Positions 21,775 to 33,699 of a stretch of 64,000 nucleotides of DNA are shown in pieces. Location of the stretch: NCBI GenBank assembly GCA_036898165.1, contig CM072533.1, positions 17,882,001 through 17,946,000 of the forward strand, given 5' to 3'. The DNA is from Silybum marianum (Eukaryota > Streptophyta > Magnoliopsida > Asterales > Asteraceae). A model generated the notes under the pieces. It had not been told where the DNA came from. It ran no database searches and saw nothing but the letters and a program-made list of their open reading frames with translations. Position numbers and translations under genes: made by a program. The stretch's first letter is position 1. The number at the start of each line of letters is the position of its first letter.

Positions 21775-24700
21775 TTACTTCTTCAGCTCGAATATGCCTT
21801 CAAATCTTCTCAAAGTCTGACGAAACATGATCCTTTCGTCAATTAATCTGATAGCTTCCAATAGAGAATTTCTTCTGGTTGAGCTCATCCTTGTTGTACT
21901 CTTCTTGTCAGTAGCAATCTCCGAAGCTAATCTGTTTCTAATTCCCCATAGTGTTCCGTCAGAATAGGCAGCCACTTCATCAAATCTCAGAAATCCCTTT
22001 TCGCCTCTCATGTGCATCCATACAACTCCGTGAGCTGGGTATGACAGAACAATTGTAACATCATACTTATCCAACTCAGGAATTGTTTGATTAGGCTTGG
22101 TGATATGAATCTTCTTTTATTCACTTTCAATTCCTCGTTGCAAATCATGAAGATAGCTGTATCTGAGTTCTTTTTGAATGTGACACACCAACGCTCTTAG
22201 TGCTCGTTGTTCATCCTCATTTCTTCGCTTCTTGTCTCTTAAGTCGTGATACAACGTTTCAAAATCCAAGATATCAAGGTTAGAAAAATCAGCTTCGGAA
22301 AAGGAATATACTTTACCATCTTCTCTTCGGACTTTGAAGGTTGGATACTCGGCTTGAAAGACTCTATCAGAACCAATCTGCATAATCCCAATTATTCGAT
22401 GTCGAGAGACTACATCGGATGGTTTTTGAGCTCTCATTTTCAAGATGTGAACATACTCTCTGACTTGAGTTGGATCCATCTCCATCACTAAATGAATGTG
22501 CGCCAAGTCTTCAGGTCTCTTATTCTTTCTGAATATTCTTTGCCACCGAATTTGATGAGGTAACAGTCTCGGTTCATTTTGATCTCTTGAAGAGTAATTC
22601 TTTATTGCGTGCTTCAAGTTCAGATAATCTTGCTCTTGGAGAACCGGTTCATATGGATCTTTAAACCAGTGCTTCATAGAGTTCCTCAAATTTTGAACAT
22701 CAACTGTTGCTTCATTTAATTCCGGTTCAACATTAGTTGTTTCTTCATTTGATTCCGGTTTGGCAGCTTCAGATGTGCTCTCGAATTCAATATCTACCGC
22801 AGGCTTTTCAACCGTTGGTGTATTGACTTCTTGAGTCGTTGAAGTATGCTGTCTTTCATGGGATGATGGCGCAGATGGTGCAGTAGAAGTTGTAGCAAAT
22901 GGTCTAGAACGTGATCTTGGGACACCCCTCAGGGCGATTTGGAGCCGAGCTCGGATCGTCCTGATCAGGTCGAGGTCTAGGAGAAGAAACGGAAACAACC
23001 GGTCGACAAGTTTCTTGAATTTCGATGTGTAGAGCGGTGATGGCACCCAGAAGTTCATCATGATGTCGTTCCTGAGACGTGTGCAAATCACTTAACTGTT
23101 GTTCCATATCAGCTTTAAACAGTTCAAATTCATATTTTGTGACGGTGGGGATTTCCAGATTTCGCCTCAGTAGACCCATTAAAGAATCTTTCGGTTGACC
23201 CCGAGAAGTGGCTTTGGCAAGCAAATTAGCATATAACATCGACATGAGCTCATCATTGTTGTACTCATATCGATGTGGTGAGGGAGGCCGATTGCGGGGG
23301 TCTGGGGTTGGATTCGGATACTGTGGCTGCGGTGGAAGGGTGCGACTGCTGCTGGGTCTGGAGGAACTAGCCTGATTTTGACTGGAGCGAGCAGCAGCAC
23401 GTATCTCTCGAACAAATACTTCTCTTTCAGCAGTCATAAGGGCAGCATGTTCGTTCAAAGTGGCTCTTGCTCGTTGTAACTGAGTGTCTATAAGCGCTTG
23501 AGCAGTGGGGGGAATAGTAAAAGCTGGAGTCGAGGTACCTGTTTGGGAAACACCGGGATCACTTAGATTACCCGTTGACATGACAGTTGAAAAAACTGTA
23601 TGACCTACGTTCAGTGTTAGCATAGATGTAGCACTGGTAGGATTTCCTCCCAATCCTCGTGAAATGTCCGGAATGGACATCACTATGGGAGTTCCGACTG
23701 GGCCACGAAGGCTCTCAGTGAGTGTAGACACGTGTTCCCTAATTGGCTCTAGACTCGAAGTGCATACAATCAAAGTCGAAGCAAGTGAGCTATTGCCTCT
23801 TGTTTCAATAGTTGTGCCTCCCGAATGGAGGGGAGCTAGATAAGGAGCTAGACTCACGAGTATATTTGAAATTGTTGGCTGTTGGGAGCCTTCAGAGTGG
23901 CTAGGGGGGGCGTGCATGTGCGCTGCTAGGTCCACAGCCTCTTGTCCACTAGTCATACCCAACGAATGAGTAGGGCTAGTTGACGCGGTTACCTGGATGG
24001 GGGAATCTGGTCTCGCGCTCACTATAGTTTTTCTCGTCCCATCGCTCACGCTCACGCTTTCTTTTTCAACTAATCCTCCCTCCTCTCTCCTTATCTCTCC
24101 AGTAAAAGGTTCGGTGAAGATGTCAGACATCGAACCAGAGACTTGATCTGCTTCAAAGTCAAAAGGTTCATTCGGCTCATCAAGTTCTTGATCTGCTTCA
24201 AAGGCGAAGGGTTCATTTGGCTCATTATGTTCAACATTGGTTGTAGTAGGTTGTTCATTAGTGTCTGAAGTAGAATCGGATAACGGTGGTTGTGTACCAA
24301 TGCGGCTAAGAGCTTGTTCTTCGATGGTGGCAGTTCTTGGACAGCGGGAAAGGGGTTGAGTATCGGATTCATCTTCATCGGATGATGAAGGTCGTGGGAG
24401 AACACGGTTGCGGCTAACGAGCATCTTGAAACGTGGAGCAGATCGGGAAGTAGAAGCCGCTCGTGGGTTAGTGGGTGGTGGTATTGGGATGGATGGGGCA
24501 ACGGTTGTTGGGATTGGCTGATCAGGTGCACCGCCCTCGTCATTTCCCCTTACAATACGCTCATCACCCTGTTCAGGATCCCCATGATCCTGAACCTGCT
24601 CATCTACCCTAGGACCCTCTTCTTGCACAATATGTTCCTCGTGGATTGGCTCTTGGGTAGGCACAACCAAAGGTGGTTGAGCCATTAAGCCGTGTCTCTC

Positions 24701-25670
24701 CCTATAAGCTATCACACTCGGTGCATTCTGACCAGCATAAGCGAGAAGGACTTCAGGGATAGGCATGACGAATTCAAAGTGTCGGTCATTGAGCTTGAGG
24801 AATTTTAGCAAATTGGTTGGTCCCAACGGTGATCCTGTTCGTCGAGGTATATCGGGTTTGGATGACAGCATGGCATGAATAAATAACTGAAGGAACCGTT
24901 GAAAGGGTACGAAGGCACGATCACGATAATTTGACTTGTCTTCAACTAGCTACACAAAGTCCGCCCAGATGAGCATCGCGTAATCATAGTGACATTTGAA
25001 AGCTATACCGTGAAACATTTGTAAGGCTGCAGTATTGGCCTTGTCCATGCAGTGTGTTTGCTAGTCAGACATCGATTAACAATGGTGAACAGTGAAAACC
25101 ATATGTGAGGCAGATACATGCGTTTGAAATGGCCGGGGCTTGTGAGGGGTTCGGGTGAGTTGTACCCAAGGGCTCGGATGTCGGCACAAAGTTGTTCTTC
25201 AGTTGCAAAAGTTTCATATGGGTGTTCCTCGGTGGCAACAGGCAGGCGGAGGATTCGACGAATTCGAGAGGGTGTTAAGCGGGTGACAAAATCGTCGATT
25301 TTGGCAGTAAAGTGGTGATCACCGTCATCCGGATGGTATGTTAACGTATACCAGAATTGCTGGAGATAGAACAGGGTACCGGATGGTCCAAAGCAAAGGC
25401 ATATCGAAGTGGATGGCGTTGAAGGATATCGATGATGACTTGGTGTTCGATTGTGATGCCAAAATCAAGACGGTGGTTGTTTGGTTTGATTTTTCGAAGT
25501 TGTGCTTTAGGCATCAAGATTTCATCCCAGTTGACCGCGTTGGTACTGGGTTTTGTGGATCGTTCAAACGGCATGGGATGTTCATCGTCGGAAATGTTCG
25601 GATCATTGATGACCGCTATTAGAACTAAAGGGAAACAGTTAGCAAATTATAGGAAAAGTCAGTACTAAGG
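21775..25670 (-). pseudogene. Extra ORF of element B, 3' of pol (Sirevirus 'plant transposon protein' type)
   Basis: About 1,250 codons once open on the minus strand, now in pieces: about 25670-25341 (MPFERSTKPSTNAVNWDEIL...), 25370-24953, 24949-22904 (includes a 655-codon ORF with Pro/Ser/Thr-rich low complexity and a C-terminal helix LHTSQERHHDELLGAI), 23091-22117 (EADFSNLDILDFETLYHDLR) and 22074-21775 (LRFDEVAAYSDGTL). Breaks seen: a frameshift near 25380, TAG at 24950-24952, a frameshift in a G-run near 22920 and TAA at 22117-22119. The pieces have the order of the long ORF downstream of pol in Asteraceae Sireviruses. That ORF has been called env-like in some elements, but I see no clear signal peptide or membrane anchor here. 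Function unknown. Confidence 0.8.
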
Positions 25671-25679
25671 ATGAAAGCA

Positions 25680-26330
25680 GGCTAAAAAATCAAGTCTGGA
25701 TGTCGAGTCCTAAGGAATCGATAAGCTTGAATATCGAGTCCATTGGAGTTGATAAGCAGTTTTATCGATTGCTATAGGATCGATGAAAAGACTTGGTAAA
25801 GTTTTGTAGGATCAAACCTGTGAGAATTGACAAAGAAGATGTCGGGTCATGAGGACTCGAGAACCACAAAAAAATCGAGTGATAAAAAGATACTTTGAGA
25901 AGATGAAGTAATTTTATCGATCCTTAGAATGTCGACAAAAAATTTATGTCGAGACCTAAAGGGTCGAGAAAAGTACTTGGGCATTTGAAGAACAAAATTA
26001 TCGAACCGATAAGACTCGATAAAAATTTATGTTGGGTCTTTGAGGGTCGATAACAAATACTTAGAATTATTTGAAGATCGGTTTATCGAACCTATAAGAC
26101 TCGATAAGAATTTATGTCGGGTCCTTAAGGGTCGATAAACAACACTTGGGATTTTTGAATGAAAGGTTATCGATCCTATAAGACTCGATAATAATTTATG
26201 TCGGGTCCTAAGGGTCGATAAAAAAAACTTAGGATTTTTTTTTTGGAAGATGTTCTTTATCAACCTTGAGGACCCGACAAACATCCAAGTCTTGTCTTTA
26301 GGGATCGATAAAAACTAAAAAAAAACATAA
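25680..26330 (-). repeat. TCGATAA-rich direct repeats between pol and the extra ORF
   Basis: Words of the type GGACTCGATAA...TTTATGTCGGGTCCTAAGG recur about every 85-90 bp (near 26000, 26090, 26170), with diverged copies back to 25700. The same motif occurs in the leaders of elements A, B and C. Confidence 0.75.
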
Positions 26331-27197
26331 AGCAAAACGTAAGTGATCAGATCCAAAACAAAATGGCCTAAAAACTATAGCAAAGCCTATTGCTAGGTGC
26401 GATTAGTGATAGGGAACAAATCTAAAGATTAACTAAATCAAATAAGCATAAAATAAACCCTAAAAATTTACAGACAGTAATTAAAGCTCGGAAAAACCAG
26501 GGTATTTGTAGAAAACCGAACAGTTGAATGATCAAAACAGAAGCATGTTATGTATGAAAGTAAAAACTCCAAGATCTAAAGATGATAAAGAGAAGATTGC
26601 GAACCTGGTGGTGTATTCTGATTCCTAAAACTCGAGGATTTGAGAAATTAATTTCTAGAACTTAGGTAGTCGAAGGGTTTTAGAGAGAGAGAGGGAAAAT
26701 CAAAACTTGTTTGAAAAGTAAAGGAATGAGAGTGGGGCCCGAGATATAAATAGTGGGTCATCGGGTGATGACACGTGGCAAGCATTCATTTGGCCGAGAA
26801 AGTGGATGACATCAGCAAGATGTCGATCGTTCTTTTTGTCGGGCCAAGCATGGTCGGCAAAACTAATTTTATTGGGCCATTTAGGTGTCGATAACTTTGG
26901 ATTCTGATTTTTAAACTAAGTCTGTTTTGATTTCAAAGATTAAATTCGTGCTCCCCCGTGAAATAAGAAAACTTTGCTCCCCCTATAATCGTGAGATAGT
27001 AAAAACGTACCTTGTCGCTCCCCCTCAAAAACTGAACTGGTTAGGCAAAAACATAGTCGAAAGGAAAGAAAGAAAGAAAAAACGATGAAAATGCAGAACT
27101 GTAAAGTAATTTCAAAAACCAATAAACGAGAATCAGGTGTATTTTGTAAAACTTGGATAGACGTTTTGTGTATTTTGTAAAGAGCTGATTTAGAAAA
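26331..27197 (-). other. Spacer downstream of pol with repeated polypurine-like words
   Basis: Non-coding. On the minus strand GGGGGAGC occurs three times (26951-26958, near 26981 and near 27019), like extra copies of the polypurine tract. A GAGAGAGAGGG tract lies near 26684. Several plus-strand GA- and A-rich runs follow. Confidence 0.6.
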
Positions 27198-30100
27198 TCA
27201 GGTTTTAAGATTCAGCATGCCCAACTTGGACAGTAGGAACTGGAAGCGTTTCTCATCCAAGGCCTTGGTGAACAGGTCGGCAAGCTGTAGTTCTGTATTG
27301 ACAAAGTATAATTCAATCGTACCTCTTTCGACATGGTCTTTAATGAAATGATACCGTACGTCGATATGTTTAGTCTTCGTATGTTGGACAGGATTGCTTG
27401 AGATGGCGATGGCGCTTTTGGAGTCAAAATAGATATGAATCTTATCAAACCAGAATCCATAGTCCTTGAGCTGTGTGTGCATCCACAGTACTTGAGAACA
27501 GCAACTTGCGGCAGCTATGTATTCGGCTTCTGCAGTAGAAATGGAGACGCAAGCTTGCTTTTTCGAGGACCAACTTACCAGTTTATGGCCTAGGAATTGA
27601 ATGTGACCCGATGTGCTTTTACGATCAAGCATGCACCCGGCATGATCGGAATCTGAAAAGGCAGTTAGTTCGAAACCCGTATCCTTGGGATACCATAGGC
27701 CAAGATCAATAGTACCTTTTAAATACCGAAAAATACGTTTGATAGCACTAAGGTGAGATTCCTTTGGAGATGCTTGATATCTAGCGCATAGACATGTGGC
27801 AAACATTATGTCCGATCGACTAGCCGTTAGATACATTAAGGAACCAACCATGCCCCGGTAGTGTTTAGAATCCACCGCTTTTCCCAAGGGATCAGCGTGT
27901 AATTTTGAACTCGGAAACATGGGTGTACCAATCGGTGTACATGACGTCATGTTATATTTTCGTAACATGTCCGAGATGTATTTCGATTAGTTGATGAATA
28001 TTCCCGTTGAAAATTGTTTTATTTGAAGGCCGAGGAAAAAATTCATCATTCCCATCATTCTCATATTGAATTTTGCAATCATGAGTTCGGAGAACTCCTT
28101 GCATTGATGAGGGTTAGTTGAACCGAAGATAATGTCGTCCACATAGATCTGAATAAACATAATATCACCGTCTTCCCTTTTAATGAAAAGAGTTGGATCG
28201 ATTTTACCTTTGGAGTATCCATTTTTCACTAAATAGACAGACAAGCTGTCGTACCATGCACGCGGTGCTTGTTTTAAGCCATAAAGAGCCTTGTCGAGAA
28301 CGTAAACATGATTTGGCTTTAAAGGATCGACAAACCCGTCCGGTTGGGATACGTAGACTTCTTCGCGCAGAACCCCATTCAAGAAGGCCGTTTTGACGTC
28401 CATTTGAAAGACCACAAAATTCTTGTGAGCCGCGTATGCTAAGAACATTCGAATTGCTTCAATACAGGCCACGGGCGCAAATGTCTCGTCATAATCAATC
28501 CCTTCTTGTTGGCGGTATCCTTTTGCTACAAGCCGGGCTTTGTTGCGTATGACAACCCCATCTTCATCTTGTTTGTTTTTGAAAATCCATTTGGTACCGA
28601 TGATGGTTTTGTGTTGTGGACGAGGAACGAGGCGCCATACTTTCAAGCTTTCAAACTGATTGAGTTCGTCTTGCATGGCCACAATCCAATCAGGATCATT
28701 CATTGCTTCTTGAATGGATGTGGGTTCAATCTTGCTTAGAAAAGAAGAGAACAAACAATCGTTGGCCGAGGCGGAACGCGTTGAGACTCGTCTGGTTGGA
28801 TCTCCAATAATCTGATTTGCTGGATGAGATCGGACCCATTTGGTGGTATACGGAAGCGGTTGAAATGCATTTGGGTCGGGGGTAGGATCAGCATAAGTAC
28901 CGAGTTGGAGATCTTGAACTGATTCTTGGGCTGGAGGTACGTCAAAGGATCTTGTGGAACTAGAAACATCCGTGGGGGATGAGGTTGATGGTGGGGGAGA
29001 GGATGTCGGTGCAGTAAGGAGCGGATTGGAACTCGGTTGAGCATTTGTAGGAGCAGCAGTATGAGCGGGAAGAGCATCAGATTGAGCGATAGGAGCGGAT
29101 GTAGATGAGCTTGAAGTTGCAGCAGTTGAGATGTTGTTAGTAGAAACTGGCGGTCCAGTAAGATTGGTAGTCTCGGCAACCTCCAAGATAGGTGGAGTGA
29201 TCTGATTCGGAATATTAGTGTAAGAACCAAAGTAGTCCGAGTAAAAGTACACGAATAAATCATCCAGATCGGAAGTAATAGCTTTGGATGTAGAAGGTTG
29301 ATCGGGGTTTGGTGCAGGTTCCAAACGGAAGTGATCGGAAGATAATATATCGGTGAGCGCGGGTCCAGAATTGTCGTGTTCAGGAGTCATTTCGGCTTTA
29401 GGATCAAACTGAATATTGACGCTTTCTGTGACACGCCGAGCAATTTTCATGTAGACCTGATATGCTGATGCATTTGGAGAGTAGCCAAGAAAATAAGCCT
29501 CATCGGCCTTTGGCTTGAGTTTACCACGATCTTCTTTTTCATTGAGAACAAAGCAGCAAACACCAAAGGTTTGGAGATGATCGATGGAAGGGATGCGATT
29601 GTAGACCAAATGATATGGTGTCTTGTTGAAGCGCTTGTTGATGATGGAACCGTTTTGAGTGTAGCAGGCGGTATTGACTGCTTCGGCCCAGAGGTAGAGT
29701 GGCAGTTTGGAAAAAGTGAGCATAGTGCGGGATGCTTCAACAAGTGTGCGATTCCGGCGATCGACCACACCATTTTGTTGCGGAGTACGAGCCGCAGAAA
29801 ATGTGTGTGAAATTCCCACCGATTCGAGATAACCGTCAAGTGAACGATTTTTTAATTCGGTTCCATTATCAGTGCGGATGGTTTGAGCGGTAAGTTCTAT
29901 TTTAACTTGAATAGATTTCAGGAACGTAATAATGGTTTCGGGAGTCTCATCTTTGGAGCGAAGAAATTTAACCCACGTAAAGCGAGAAAAATCGTCAACC
30001 ATAACTAGAACATACTTCTTACCATGAATACTTTGAGTCCCCATCGGGCCACACAAATCCATATGGATGAGTTGAAGGGGTCGAGTTGTGCTATGAACCA

Positions 30101-30668
30101 CCTTAGGTTTGTGAGAAACCTTCTTCATCTTTCCCATCTCGCAGGCGTCACATAAGTGTGGTTTGTCAAATTTCATCGAAGGTAGGCCGGTGACTAATCC
30201 GTTGATGGAGAGGTGATTGATGTTCTTGAAGTTTAAGTGAGAAAGCCTTCGGTGCCATAACCACGTCTTCGGATTAGAGACATTTGAGATCTGACAAACG
30301 TTGGAAGGAGCGGTCACTTGGGAAAGATCAATGGTGTAGAGATTGGATTTGCGTGTGCCAACCAATATTTTTTTTCCGTCGAAGGTTCGTACGCAGCATC
30401 TTTCGGGTCGAAAATTGACTTCAAGTTGTTTGTCACAGAATTTTCCAATACTTAGCAAATTATGGCTCAGGCCTTGGACATAGGAGACATTTGAAATGGT
30501 GAGGTTGTTGTTAATGATGTCACCATGTCCTTGGATGGGTGCTAAATGATTGTTGTCAAATTTAACGAATCCGCCCTTTTTCTCCTTGTAATTGGCAAGC
30601 AGCTCCTTTTGTCCGATCATGTGTTTGGAGCAACCAGAATCTAAGTACCACACATGACCGATCTGCAC
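27198..30668 (-). pseudogene. pol of element B: protease, integrase, reverse transcriptase, RNase H
   Basis: An 893-codon ORF (30668-27987) plus a 256-codon ORF (27968-27198) separated by one TAA at 27987-27989. Protease: WYLDSGCSKHM (catalytic DSG) near residue 10. Integrase: zinc-binding WHRRLSHLNF...HLCDACEMGK, then HMDLCGPM, RTDNGTELKN and QQNGVVDRRNRT. RT: GTKWIFKNKQDEDG, QMDVKTAFLNG, LKQAPRAWYDSL and the catalytic YVDD. RNase H: SDSDHAGCMLDRKSTSGH and TAEAEYIAAASCCSQ, ending ADLFTKALDEKRF. The third acidic residue of the integrase DDE triad appears as Asp rather than Glu (VVDRRN), which should harm activity. The proline/serine-rich spacer between integrase and RT is normal for copia. 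Replication is cytoplasmic in the particle; integration is nuclear. Confidence 0.92.
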
Positions 30669-30672
30669 AAAA

Positions 30673-31595
30673 TCAGGTAGATTTAGTTACCCATTTGTAA
30701 ATGGGTCCTTCGGGGTTAGTTGACTTTGTACCTTTGGGTACCCACCTGAAGTGGGACTTAAGATCGTTAGTCATGGTCCTTTTAGGAACCCATTTATAAA
30801 CAGGTGGAAGAGAAAAAGAATTATGATGAAAATTATAAGAATTATGCATGTTTGGAAAATAATCACAACCATAATCAAATGAATTTAAGCGCACAAAGTC
30901 ATTCACACCGCAATTTGAGCAACAAATTTGATTACGTGAAAACTTAATGAAATGTCGAAACGAATGAATAGTATATGGAAATAAAAGTTGATGTTTTCGT
31001 CTTTTGACATAAGTAGAATTTGTAAACAAAAATTTGTCTTTATTGCGAGATGATGACTTTGGAGAGCTTTTGCCTTTTTCAATCCAAACTTGTTTGGTCT
31101 TTAAAGTATGAACATCTGAAACATTAGTAGGACGCATGTTAGTACTTTTTGGAAGAAATTTATGTTGATTTGTGTGTTTGACCGGATTGTCAATTGTTTG
31201 ACTTGTAGAACACTCATTTGGATTTTCTGGAAGCAAAACTGATTCAATTGGCTTTTTACCTTTGTCCAAAAATTCCGTATGAGTTGGAAGAGTCGGATTA
31301 AAGTCAAATTCAACATTTAAATCGTTTAAACATTCGTTGGCTTTAAGTAAAGAAAGATTAGAATTGGTATCCGAAAAGCTCTTTGTCTCAAGATCATCTA
31401 ATTCCCTATCTATTTGTTCTTTTGTGAGAGAACATTTTTGTTTTGGAGGAAAGTGGTTTGGATCAATCGGGAAGTATGAAAAATCACAATCATCCAGATA
31501 AGAGCTGACAAAGGCTTTACAAGAAGAAATATTTGAAGTTGTGTCAACTTCGGGGTTTTGATTTATTTTGTTATCTAATGTTTGGATTTTAGCGA
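30673..31595 (-). pseudogene. Linker between gag and pol of element B
   Basis: An open frame runs from about 31620 to a stop at 30673, though its first Met as a separate ORF is at 31269. It is rich in Asn, Ser and Lys and ends with three imperfect copies of a YKWVPK/FRWVPK motif, typical of the linker before the Sirevirus protease. A frameshift near 31630 separates it from gag and another break near 30670 from pol, so gag-linker-pol is interrupted twice. Confidence 0.75.
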
Positions 31596-33689
31596 TTAAT
31601 GCCTCTTTTTCCTTGTCCGACGAAGAAGTTCGAGTTCCAACATTTTTTCAAGTTGAACAATTTGTTTTTCTAAAAATAGAGTGGGAATGTAAGGTTTACA
31701 CTCAGGAATTTTATTTTGAAGTTCTTCGTCAGAATACGAGGGAAAATAGTCATTTGGAAGAGTTGTTTTTGAAGATTCCTCTTCTATCTTTTGGGGATAG
31801 CAGAAAGGAATTAGATGAAAATTCTTGTTTTGTCTTTTCCGATATTCCATATCTTCGACGTTGGACTCCGACTTCATACAAAAAATTTTGTATTCTGGAC
31901 CAAGGTTCAGATATTTGAATTTATATATAGTCAGAGTATTATAGATGGCCTTTTCTAGATGTTTTGGATTATCAAATCCTAATCCAGCTTTTGAACTTAA
32001 CTCCTTTGGAATGTTTAAGTGAATTGTGTGCTCAGTTTGTCCAATTTTATAGAGTTTTAGTTCTAAATCTTTGAGTTTTTCCAAGAGGTCTTTTCTTTGA
32101 AAACTTACAAATTCGTATTTTGATGAAAAGTCTGCGGTCTCCTTTTTAGATTTGTTAAGTTGAAGTGTGAGATCCGAGATTTGTTGTTTTAAAATAGTGT
32201 TCTCGTCTTGAAAAGCAGTTTTCTCCGTTTGACGATTGTGTGCAATACTTTGAGATGTGGCAAATTCGGCTTGGTAAATTAGCAATTGATTACGATTATT
32301 TTCTAAGCGTGCTTCTAAGTTGGAAACCAAGAGTTTCTCGGTTTTTAACTTAGATTGTAATTCTTTTAATTTAAGCATCATATCATGCATTTGAGAAACG
32401 AAAGCGTCATAGTCAGAATGGCTTACCTCGGGAGTGAAGTCGGAAGCGTTGGAAGGGGAATCATCACAATAAGCCGTCAGACTGAAGTGTGCTTGGACAT
32501 CGTTTTCCTCATCATCATCATCGTTGCCTTGGTTGAGCCATTGTTCATCTTCTGCCATAAGAACTTTGTCGGCCTCCTTTTGTTTAGCCAACATCAACTT
32601 GTATGTGAAGTAGTTTGAATCTTTGACGACTGGCTTTTTGCATTCACGGGCATAGTGACAGGTCTTCCCGCAGTTGTAGCATAAACTCTTTTCACCCTTG
32701 AATTTATCTTCCGGTTTAACTGGCGGACGTTGCTCTCTTGATTTTGCTTCGAAAATTGTCTTTCGCTCATAATTCTTGTTACCCGAAGCATACCGTTGTT
32801 GATTTGGGTTAGAGCGACGGGAAAACTTTTGTTGAAAGTCTCTTGTGAGGAGCGCCAACTGTTGTTGGAATTGAGCAATGTCCGGATCATAATCAAAGTC
32901 TTCATCTTCCAGTTCGGAAATAGCCTCTTGAGGAGAGTTATGAGAAGTGACGGGGCTAGCTTTTGCAACTAGAGCTATGGGATCAGAAGACTTTTTGATC
33001 TTTTGGTTGGCTTCCATGGCTTCGATCACTTCTTCTTCATCTTGAAGGAGGGTTTCATAGACTTCATGTAGATCGAGATCAGCAAGATATTTGTTGTGTT
33101 TAATTTGATTGGAAAATCTATGCCATTCAGGCAGCAAGTTGCTTACAAACTTTACGCTGTTCTCGATCTTTGTTTTGCGAATTTCATTTTTGCTTAGTTT
33201 ATTTACTAAGTGCACGAACCGGGAGTAGGTGACCGTGAGTTTTTCACCTTCTTTTGCTTTGAAGTCCTCATACTGAGAGATGCAATTTGTAACTTTGAGC
33301 TGGGTCCCGATTTTTGTGCCAAGCATGAATTTTTCTATTTCTTCCCACATGGCTTTGGCATTTCGTTTGTGGCTGTCGATACTCATATAGATATCGTTCG
33401 GGATGCTTATGAGGAGATATGATCTAGCAAGTTGATCTCCTCTCATGATTCTCTTTTCGTTTTCATCATATGCAGATTTAGGTTTGACATCTTGTCGAGC
33501 AGGGAGGGGAGGTTCTGCATTTGGGTTGGCCGGAAGAGGGCCTTCATTGATTGAATGCATGATTTCATCGGCGAAATCATGACGTTCAATAAAGTCAAGG
33601 AAGCGGTCATTCCATTTAGAATATTCTTCGGGGAACAAAATAGGCGGTTTTGTATCTGAACCAATTGTCATTGCTTCGCGAGTGGTCAT
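31596..33689 (-). CDS. gag of element B (697 codons)
   Basis: ORF starting MTTREAMTIGSDTKPPILFP. The N-terminal ~230 residues form the copia Gag region with a WNDRFLDF word and an aliphatic helical pattern (UBN2/retrotran_gag-like). The CX2CX4HX4C zinc knuckle CYNCGKTCHYARECKK lies near residue 350, followed by an acidic stretch (NDDDDEEND) and a long coiled coil (residues ~430-560, LKELQSKLKTEKLLVSNLEA). Sirevirus Gag proteins are known for such extended coiled coils. The C-terminal RRTRKKRH is out of frame with the family, because a frameshift near 31630 diverts it from the linker. The protein would package element RNA. Confidence 0.88.
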   Translation of the reverse strand: MTTREAMTIGSDTKPPILFPEEYSKWNDRFLDFIERHDFADEIMHSINEGPLPANPNAEPPLPARQDVKPKSAYDENEKRIMRGDQLARSYLLISIPNDIYMSIDSHKRNAKAMWEEIEKFMLGTKIGTQLKVTNCISQYEDFKAKEGEKLTVTYSRFVHLVNKLSKNEIRKTKIENSVKFVSNLLPEWHRFSNQIKHNKYLADLDLHEVYETLLQDEEEVIEAMEANQKIKKSSDPIALVAKASPVTSHNSPQEAISELEDEDFDYDPDIAQFQQQLALLTRDFQQKFSRRSNPNQQRYASGNKNYERKTIFEAKSREQRPPVKPEDKFKGEKSLCYNCGKTCHYARECKKPVVKDSNYFTYKLMLAKQKEADKVLMAEDEQWLNQGNDDDDEENDVQAHFSLTAYCDDSPSNASDFTPEVSHSDYDAFVSQMHDMMLKLKELQSKLKTEKLLVSNLEARLENNRNQLLIYQAEFATSQSIAHNRQTEKTAFQDENTILKQQISDLTLQLNKSKKETADFSSKYEFVSFQRKDLLEKLKDLELKLYKIGQTEHTIHLNIPKELSSKAGLGFDNPKHLEKAIYNTLTIYKFKYLNLGPEYKIFCMKSESNVEDMEYRKRQNKNFHLIPFCYPQKIEEESSKTTLPNDYFPSYSDEELQNKIPECKPYIPTLFLEKQIVQLEKMLELELLRRTRKKRH

Positions 33690-33699
33690 TGTACTTTTG

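Noticed and set aside
25118..25668. Three overlapping plus-strand ORFs
   Set aside because: They are antisense to the extra ORF of element B, whose minus-strand frame has the family order.
28736..29839. ORFs in other frames inside pol (175 and 130 codons)
   Set aside because: Shadows of the pol frame, which carries all the catalytic motifs.
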